From: Deferribacteraceae bacterium
GTDB taxonomy: Bacteria; Chrysiogenota; Deferribacteres; Deferribacterales; Deferrivibrionaceae
Reading direction: 5' to 3'
Assembly (NCBI GenBank): GCA_020054865.1
Contig: JAIHAR010000021.1
Location: 1 to 34,501, forward strand
Length of the DNA stretch: 34,501 bases
In this document: positions 29,667 to 34,501 of the stretch, piece by piece
How the letters are laid out: the number at the start of each line of letters is the position of its first letter
How positions within the stretch are numbered: the first letter of the stretch is position 1
Made by a program: the position numbers and the translations under genes
Notes under the pieces: generated by a model
Seen by the model: the letters and a program-made list of their open reading frames with translations, nothing else
Database searches by the model: none
Told to the model about the DNA's origin: nothing

Positions 29667-30144
29667 TAAGCCTGCTAATAATAGGTACTACGATAAAAAG
29701 CGTAAATATCCTTACTGTGTGTAAAAATGCCACTACCTGCGTTTTGTGCCCTTCTGACTGTGCCAATAAACTCATCCCAGACATCCCACCCGGAGAAAAT
29801 CCAAAAAGAGCAGTCGCAAAATCTATAATATTAAGTCGTCTTGCGACATATGCCATCCCTATTGCGACAAGCAGTAACATAACCGTACTTACTACAGCCA
29901 GTGGAGTAACCTTTATAATCATTCCTAAGAAACTTCTGTCAAAAGTTACACCAAGTGATATGCCTAATATAATCTGAATGATCAAGCTAATATTTTGTGT
30001 AATTACAATTTGTTGAGTAAAAATCATTGACACAATCCCAGAAAAAAGCATGGAGCCGACAATGGCTCCACCAGGATAATTCATCTTTGCAAAAAATATC
30101 CCACCAACTATTCCAAAGAGGCAAACAACAATTACTTTTTCCAT
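29659..30144 (-). CDS. Half-size AbrB-family membrane protein
   Basis: This 161-residue hydrophobic protein has about five membrane segments and the marks of the AbrB (PF05145, once annotated ammonia monooxygenase) repeat: YPGGAIVGSML (23-33) and FSPGGMSGMSLLAQ (116-129). Usual family members are about 350 residues with two copies of this repeat; here only one is present and the reading frame is intact, so it would have to pair with itself or another protein. It follows tctA by two bases and is the last gene of the tct operon. Substrate and role are unknown. It overlaps the response regulator tail-to-tail. Confidence 0.8.
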   Translation of the reverse strand: MEKVIVVCLFGIVGGIFFAKMNYPGGAIVGSMLFSGIVSMIFTQQIVITQNISLIIQIILGISLGVTFDRSFLGMIIKVTPLAVVSTVMLLLVAIGMAYVARRLNIIDFATALFGFSPGGMSGMSLLAQSEGHKTQVVAFLHTVRIFTLFIVVPIISRLIR

Positions 30145-30146
30145 AC

Positions 30147-31646
30147 TCAGCTCTTAAAGTATTTTTTCTTAATTATTTTAATAATAATTGGCATAAACAA
30201 CATTGCTGCCACCAAAATCCACAATACTATATTAATCCTACCTTCAAAAAATATTCCAAATTCCCCACCACTCATTGATAGTGCTCTTCTTAGATTATCT
30301 TCCATAATCTCTCCAAGCACAAATCCTAAAATAATTGGTGCCATTGAATAATTGAGTTTTCTTAAAATATACCCAAGCACACCAAGTATTATGGCAATCA
30401 TTAAAGAATATGTACTTAAATTAACTGAATACACACCAACAAAAGCAAGCACTACAACTGACGGAACAAGTATCCAGTAAGGTATTTGCAGTATTTTTGT
30501 GAATACTTTTACCAAAGGCAAGTTTATAACCAACAACATAATATTTCCGATATACATTGAAGCTATAAGTCCCCATACAAGTTTTGGCTGTTCAGTAAAC
30601 AACATTGGACCTGGATTTATATTATAAAGCATCAATGCACCTAAAAGTACTGCAGTAGTACCACTGCCCGGAATCCCAAGTGTTAACATTGGAACAAGTG
30701 CACCACCTGCTGAAGCGTTGTTAGCACTTTCAGGCGCTGCAAGACCGCGGTAGTCGCCATTACCAAAAGTCCCCTCTTTGTCAGATAATTTCTTTTCAAG
30801 GGTATATGAAACTGCACTGGCAATGGATGCACCAGTACCCGGCAAAACACCTATAACAAAACCGATAACTGCAGAGCGCAAGATAGCCCATTTACACATT
30901 AAAAACTCTTTCAAACTAATATACACTCTTTCAATTTTGGGCAGGTGAAATGTATCACTGTTGTAATGTTCTAACATCAATAGTACTTCACTCACCGCAA
31001 AAAAGCCTACAACAACAGTTAAAAATTCAAATCCATCATAAAGCTCCGGTTCATTAAAAGTATATCTTAACACACCTGTAGTAGAATCTACACCTACGAC
31101 AGCTAATATAAGCCCTATCACTACACTAATCAAACTCTTAACCGGTCTTTTTCCCATAAGGACTGTAATGGTTGAAAAAGCAAACACCATCAACACAAAA
31201 TACTCAGGTGGCCCAAAGCTAATAGCAAATTTTGACATTAGAGGACCAAAGAATGTCAAACCAACAACAGCAAGTGTACTACCAATAAATGAAGATAACC
31301 CCGACAGTGCAAGTGCAGGCCCTCCAAGCCCTTTTTGAGAAAGGGGAAAACCTTCAAGAGTTGTAAAAACAGCACCAGCATCCCCCGGCACATTAAGTAA
31401 AATACTAGATATCCTTCCACCATATTCTGCCCCATAATAAATACCAGCCAATAAAATCAATGAAGATTCAGGTGGTAGACCAATTGTGTATGCGATAGGT
31501 AGCAAAAGTGCCACACCATTAATTGGACCTAATCCCGGCAATGCTCCAAACAGAGTTCCAAGCAATGCACCCAAAAGTGCCAGCCCAAGATTCATTGCAG
31601 TTAAAGCTACCGTAAAACCATTATATAATAAGGATAAAACTTCCAT
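30147..31646 (-). CDS. tctA: Tripartite tricarboxylate transporter, large permease TctA
   Basis: TctA is the large membrane subunit of the TctCBA secondary uptake system, which moves citrate or other carboxylates using an ion gradient and a periplasmic binding protein. The 499-residue protein has about twelve membrane segments and the family signatures GALPGLGPINGVALLLP (34-50) and YYGAEYGGRISSILLNVPGD (70-89). Three bases separate it from tctB. The substrate cannot be read from sequence; tricarboxylates, dicarboxylates and aromatic acids are all known for the family. Confidence 0.95.
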   Translation of the reverse strand: MEVLSLLYNGFTVALTAMNLGLALLGALLGTLFGALPGLGPINGVALLLPIAYTIGLPPESSLILLAGIYYGAEYGGRISSILLNVPGDAGAVFTTLEGFPLSQKGLGGPALALSGLSSFIGSTLAVVGLTFFGPLMSKFAISFGPPEYFVLMVFAFSTITVLMGKRPVKSLISVVIGLILAVVGVDSTTGVLRYTFNEPELYDGFEFLTVVVGFFAVSEVLLMLEHYNSDTFHLPKIERVYISLKEFLMCKWAILRSAVIGFVIGVLPGTGASIASAVSYTLEKKLSDKEGTFGNGDYRGLAAPESANNASAGGALVPMLTLGIPGSGTTAVLLGALMLYNINPGPMLFTEQPKLVWGLIASMYIGNIMLLVINLPLVKVFTKILQIPYWILVPSVVVLAFVGVYSVNLSTYSLMIAIILGVLGYILRKLNYSMAPIILGFVLGEIMEDNLRRALSMSGGEFGIFFEGRINIVLWILVAAMLFMPIIIKIIKKKYFKS

Positions 31647-31649
31647 AAT

Positions 31650-32090
31650 TCACCCAACCATTTTTTCAATTATTTTCCCAAGAGGCAGAGGGATTTTAAG
31701 AATCACGTCAAAAATCACATATACCGAAAAACTTATACAAACGGCAGTAATTATAGACTGAAGAGTTCTCCCTTTAAAGAGTTTTGCAATAAAATATACC
31801 GTAATCGTAGTTGACACCAAAAAACCAAGAAGATTAAAGCTCAGCTGGTAAAATACCAATATACCTATAAAAAAGATTCCTCTTAATATACTGCTTTTCG
31901 AACCAGCTTTAATATCAGCCGGCTTAAGAAATACAATAAATGATAACACAAAAAGCAAAGCACCGAGGGCTACCGGGAAAGCTTTAGGACCAAGCGGGTC
32001 ATAGGAAAAAGGGACATCAAAGGTGAGGCCATAGCCGCCAATAAAGGCGGCTAAAGCCATTAAAAACAGTGCAAATATTCTGTCTATCAT
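31650..32090 (-). CDS. tctB: Tripartite tricarboxylate transporter, small permease TctB
   Basis: TctB is the small membrane subunit that pairs with TctA. The 146-residue protein has four hydrophobic segments (about 5-22, 37-54, 69-98 and 108-128) and the typical SYDPLGPKAFPVALGALLF stretch (29-47) between the first two. It overlaps the tctC end by 4 bases (ATGA), so synthesis is coupled to the binding protein. Confidence 0.92.
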   Translation of the reverse strand: MIDRIFALFLMALAAFIGGYGLTFDVPFSYDPLGPKAFPVALGALLFVLSFIVFLKPADIKAGSKSSILRGIFFIGILVFYQLSFNLLGFLVSTTITVYFIAKLFKGRTLQSIITAVCISFSVYVIFDVILKIPLPLGKIIEKMVG

Positions 32091-33064
32091 TTAATAAGTC
32101 CTGCTTCTTTTGCTAATTCTTTGAATCTTTTAACATCTTTCTTTACAAAATCATCAAATTCTTTTCCTATTTTTGTAAACGGATAAAGCCCTCTTGCTTC
32201 CCTTTCCTTTTTGAACTCATCAGTTTTAACAAGTCTGTTTAAAAGATCAACCCAGTAGTTGTATTGTTCATCTGTTACCTTTGGCCCCATGTAGTAGCCT
32301 CTCCAAGTTGTCCACACGACATCATACCCTTGCTCTTTTGCTGTAGGGATGTTGCTAAATTTACCTGGAAGTCTTTCTTCAGAAAGCACTGCCAATACCT
32401 TATATTTACCTGAGTCATATTGGCCTGAAAACTCCGCGATATCTCCAGGATAAATTTGGATATGTCCACCCAAAAGTGCAGCCAAAGCCTCTCCGCCACC
32501 TTCAAATGCCACATATCTCATATCTTTAGGGTTAACACCTGCTTCTTTAGCAATTAATGCAGCCTTAAACCAGTCCTGACTCCCAATGGAGCCACCTGAA
32601 CCAAGCACATACCCTTTAGGGTTTTTCTTTAAATCTTCAATAAGCTCACCAAGAGTATTCCACTTTGCATCTGCTCTAACAATAATAGCACCATAATCAG
32701 CTCCAAGAGCAGCAAGCCATCTTACGTCATCTTCGGTAAACTTACCGAATTTGCCCTGTGAAATGTTCAGAGCTGAGCCTGTACTTACAGCTACAATCAT
32801 TTCCGCGTCATCAGGACGCTGACCGATAACATGGTTGTAAGCAACTGCCCCTACACCACCAGGCATAAAGTTTACCATCATCGGTTTGTCAATAAGTTTT
32901 GATGCTAACAATGAGTTTGAAACAAGTCTGCAAGTCAGATCAAATCCACCGCCAGGTTTTGCCGGTGCAAGGCACAACGGTTTTGATAATTCAAAAGCAA
33001 ATGATGTTACCGAAAGAGACAACATAAAAACTGCTGCTAAAATAAATCTTAGCAATTTACCCAT
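32087..33064 (-). CDS. tctC: Tripartite tricarboxylate transporter binding protein TctC
   Basis: TctC is the periplasmic solute-binding subunit. The 325-residue protein has a Sec signal peptide (MGKLLRFILAAVFMLSLSVTSFA, described as residues 1-23) and the Bug-family motif PGGGFDLTCRLV (37-48), which forms the ligand-carboxylate loop, then MPGGVGAVAYNHV (about 67-79). The ATG is preceded by AGGAGG at ideal spacing. It is the first gene of the tctC-tctB-tctA-AbrB-like operon, facing the convergent CitA/CitB-type regulators. Confidence 0.94.
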   Translation of the reverse strand: MGKLLRFILAAVFMLSLSVTSFAFELSKPLCLAPAKPGGGFDLTCRLVSNSLLASKLIDKPMMVNFMPGGVGAVAYNHVIGQRPDDAEMIVAVSTGSALNISQGKFGKFTEDDVRWLAALGADYGAIIVRADAKWNTLGELIEDLKKNPKGYVLGSGGSIGSQDWFKAALIAKEAGVNPKDMRYVAFEGGGEALAALLGGHIQIYPGDIAEFSGQYDSGKYKVLAVLSEERLPGKFSNIPTAKEQGYDVVWTTWRGYYMGPKVTDEQYNYWVDLLNRLVKTDEFKKEREARGLYPFTKIGKEFDDFVKKDVKRFKELAKEAGLIK

Positions 33065-33083
33065 ACATTTCCTCCTACGAATT

Positions 33084-33112
33084 ATTATGGTATTTATATT
33101 TTATGTTGCTAA
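33084..33112 (-). promoter_or_regulatory. Candidate promoter for the tct operon
   Basis: Minus strand: TTAGCA (33107-33112, 4 of 6), 17-base spacer, CATAAT (33084-33089, 5 of 6). The start would be near 33077, just ahead of the AGGAGG ribosome site at 33071-33076. The weak -35 fits a promoter needing an activator such as the CitB-like regulator. Confidence 0.45.
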
Positions 33113-33139
33113 AATATATAACTAAATTAAGAAATAACA

Positions 33140-33267
33140 GGGGACAGAGGACTACATACTTTCTAAGCTTTAAAGCTTCAAAAGGAGTCTGTCCCCCGTC
33201 CCAAAAGTCCCTATTGGTTGATTTGGCTTCAAAGCCACTGTCAAACGGGAGATAGGACTTGGGACTT
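33140..33267 (+). ncRNA. Structured left-flank RNA of the IS110-family element (candidate bridge RNA)
   Basis: Just upstream of the transposase the DNA can form two long hairpins. Hairpin 1 pairs GGGGACAGA (33140-33148) with TCTGTCCCC (33188-33196) around the palindrome AAGCTTTAAAGCTT (33165-33178). Hairpin 2 pairs AAGTCCCTAT (33205-33214, one bulged C) with ATAGGACTT (33252-33260), with an inner stem TGGCT/AGCCA (33224-33237); GGGACTT (33261-33267) is a competing partner. IS110-group elements are known to encode a two-loop bridge RNA in this non-coding end. The identification is by position and structure only; strand is assumed to follow the transposase. Confidence 0.5.
33180..33189 (+). repeat. 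Left copy of a 10-bp inverted match within the IS
   Basis: AAAAGGAGTC here is the exact reverse complement of GACTCCTTTT at 34490-34499, three bases after the transposase stop. Subterminal inverted repeats of about this size are a feature of the IS1111 subgroup of IS110, but the left copy also forms part of a hairpin, so its role is uncertain. Confidence 0.45.
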
Positions 33268-33293
33268 ATAAAATATAACAAGTGAGGTTTGAC

Positions 33294-34487
33294 ATGAAAA
33301 ACAAATCTTTTACACACTTTATCGGGATTGATATTTCTAAGGATAAGTTTAATTATGCGATTATTGACAGCTCTATGAACATTGTCAGTGAAGGTCAATT
33401 TGATATGGATGCACAGGGATTTGATGATTTCAACAAAACTCTCAAATCTTACTCCGACTCTGTTATCGCCCTTGAATCCACCGGTAATTATCATCTTAAC
33501 CTCTTAGCCTTTCTAACTGCAAACGAACACACGGTTGCTCTCATTAATCCCGCTCTCATCAAGAAATTTGCACAAACCATTACTCTCAGAAACACTAAAA
33601 CTGACAAAATTGACGCTATTATCATCGCAAAATTTATCCTTAAAAATATTGAACATATCAATTATTTTGTGCCACAGAGCATGGATGATATTACCGCACT
33701 TGCAAGAGTTAGAGAAGATATCTCCAAACAAATTGCCAAAACCAAGACTCAGCTCAAACAACACCTGGTCGTTGTATTCCCCGAGCTTATGGCTAACTAC
33801 AACATCTTTACCGACTTCATTCTTGACATACTCGAAGAATTTCCCACTCCTGCTGACGTCCTTAAAGCACCTAAAAGCAAAGTTAAAGGCATCTTTAATA
33901 AGCTTAGTCAAAAGGGAAGAAAACCAACTCTCACCTATGACAACTTTATCGAACTGGCCAAAAACTCTATCGGACTCTCTTCTGCAAATTATGCCCTCAT
34001 CATAAAACATGATGTGCAAATGTTGAAATTCCTTAACAAACAAATTGAGGAAATCACTGAAAACTTCCTTGATGAAATTAAAAGGAATAAGAAGGATGAC
34101 CTTGAGATTATCAAATCCATAAAAGGTATTAGCGATATTACTTCCGCACATTTTTTGGCTGAAATTAAAGATATCAACAGGTTTGAAAACAAAAGAAAAC
34201 TTTCTGCTTACGCCGGTATCGACCCTTCTATAAAACAATCCGGTTCTATGTATTCCCGGGGAAGGATTAGTAAAAAGGGCTCTAAATCTTTGCGAAGATA
34301 CCTTTATCTGATGGCAAGCGGGCTTATGAGGTGCAATGAGTATTTTAGAGCATATTACCTGAAAAAGAAAAATGAAGGTATGCCTCATAGAAAAGCTATG
34401 ATCGCTCTCTGCAATAAGCTTGTGAGAACCCTTTATGCTATGCTCAAAAAAGGTGAAAAATTTGACCCGGCTACTCATTATTTATAG
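33294..34487 (+). CDS. IS110-family DEDD transposase
   Basis: This 397-residue recombinase has the RuvC-like N-terminal DEDD domain (D13 in GIDISKDKF, E61 in ALESTGNY, D104 and D107 in TDKIDA) and the C-terminal Transposase_20 domain (about 275-345) with LSAYAGIDPSIKQSGS and GRISKKGSKSLRR, including Ser316, the likely catalytic serine position of the family. I start at ATG 33294, which has GAGG six bases upstream; an in-frame GTG at 33282 overlaps that ribosome site. Codon use is richer in C-ending codons than the neighbours, consistent with transfer. The frame is intact, so the element may be active. Confidence 0.93.
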   Translation: MKNKSFTHFIGIDISKDKFNYAIIDSSMNIVSEGQFDMDAQGFDDFNKTLKSYSDSVIALESTGNYHLNLLAFLTANEHTVALINPALIKKFAQTITLRNTKTDKIDAIIIAKFILKNIEHINYFVPQSMDDITALARVREDISKQIAKTKTQLKQHLVVVFPELMANYNIFTDFILDILEEFPTPADVLKAPKSKVKGIFNKLSQKGRKPTLTYDNFIELAKNSIGLSSANYALIIKHDVQMLKFLNKQIEEITENFLDEIKRNKKDDLEIIKSIKGISDITSAHFLAEIKDINRFENKRKLSAYAGIDPSIKQSGSMYSRGRISKKGSKSLRRYLYLMASGLMRCNEYFRAYYLKKKNEGMPHRKAMIALCNKLVRTLYAMLKKGEKFDPATHYL

Positions 34488-34489
34488 TT

Positions 34490-34499
34490 GACTCCTTTT
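34490..34499 (+). repeat. Right copy of the 10-bp inverted match within the IS
   Basis: GACTCCTTTT is the reverse complement of 33180-33189. It follows the transposase stop by three bases; the remainder of the right end lies outside the window. Confidence 0.45.
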
Positions 34500-34501
34500 A
34501 A

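Larger units (their letters stand above)
33138..34501 (+). mobile_element. IS110-family insertion sequence (right end not fully visible)
   Basis: The element consists of a structured non-coding left flank, one DEDD transposase gene and a right end that runs out of the window. IS110 elements have no standard terminal inverted repeats or target duplications, so the left boundary near 33138 is an estimate from where the structured, GC-richer sequence begins. A 10-bp inverted match lies near both ends (33180-33189 and 34490-34499). The element sits just upstream of the tctC promoter without interrupting a gene. Confidence 0.8.

Noticed and set aside
33138-33293. CRISPR-like or REP-type repeat cluster (repeated GTCCC/GGGAC units)
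   Set aside because: The units are short, unevenly spaced and explained by paired hairpin arms beside the IS transposase.
33513-34478. 321-codon open frame on the minus strand opposite the transposase
   Set aside because: It lies entirely antisense to a clear IS110 transposase and has no recognisable protein features; it is a by-product of codon use in the sense gene.

Overview
The window reads as chromosome of a low-GC, flagellated, Gram-negative (diderm) bacterium. BamA gives an outer membrane, the flagellar genes give a motile cell, and thymidylate comes from flavin-dependent ThyX. The order rho-rpmE-thyX-DUF1385-prfA-prmC-murA, together with a FabI-type fatty acid pathway and a tripartite tricarboxylate (TCT) transporter, would fit a Deferribacterota-like anaerobe. 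That assignment is an inference from gene content; no rRNA or tRNA gene is present to test it.

Layout. (1) Positions 1-19355 are one unbroken run of minus-strand genes. Read in the direction of transcription it begins with flgB-flgC-fliE-fliF-fliG-fliH-fliI-fliJ and a MotE/FlbB-like gene. It continues without a break into trmR-trhP (tRNA wobble uridine modification), ligA and the pyruvate,phosphate dikinase/PEP synthase regulator. A 192-base gap with a good promoter follows, then rho-rpmE-thyX-DUF1385-prfA-prmC-murA-hisG-bamA (bamA is cut by the window edge). Most junctions overlap or are only a few bases apart. (2) Diverging from flgB at 19465 is a 797-residue fusion of a degenerate protein kinase domain with a FapA/DUF342 protein, followed by a diverged MoaE-like gene. 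(3) A perfect hairpin at 22252-22273 separates these from the converging minus-strand group ruvB-radA-fabI. (4) At about 25.4-25.7 kb a very AT-rich divergent region holds two promoters. It serves ruvB on one side and, on the other, an unrecognised 184-residue gene followed by ybaK and a HAD phosphatase, then a CitA/DcuS-type sensor kinase with its response regulator. (5) Converging on that two-component pair is the minus-strand operon tctC-tctB-tctA-(half-size AbrB protein). (6) The window ends in an IS110-family element whose non-coding left flank is strongly structured.

How the genes work together. The flagellar genes encode the proximal rod, export-gate accessory proteins, MS ring and switch. 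The divergent FapA fusion shares their control region and is probably a flagellar or polar regulator. The CitA-like kinase and CitB-like regulator probably sense a carboxylate and control the adjacent TCT transporter.

The most unusual points are: the pseudokinase-FapA fusion; three neighbouring genes (ruvB, the 184-residue gene, ybaK) whose promoters sit so close to the start codon, with no Shine-Dalgarno sequence, that their mRNAs should be leaderless or nearly so; a 16-bp perfect palindrome filling the spacer of one of those promoters; and a candidate bridge RNA beside the IS110 transposase.

No gene-free stretch exceeds 300 bases. The longest are 33065-33293 (tctC promoter plus IS left flank), 25443-25666 (divergent promoters) and 7721-7912 (rho promoter and leader). 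No CRISPR array, tRNA or rRNA was seen.
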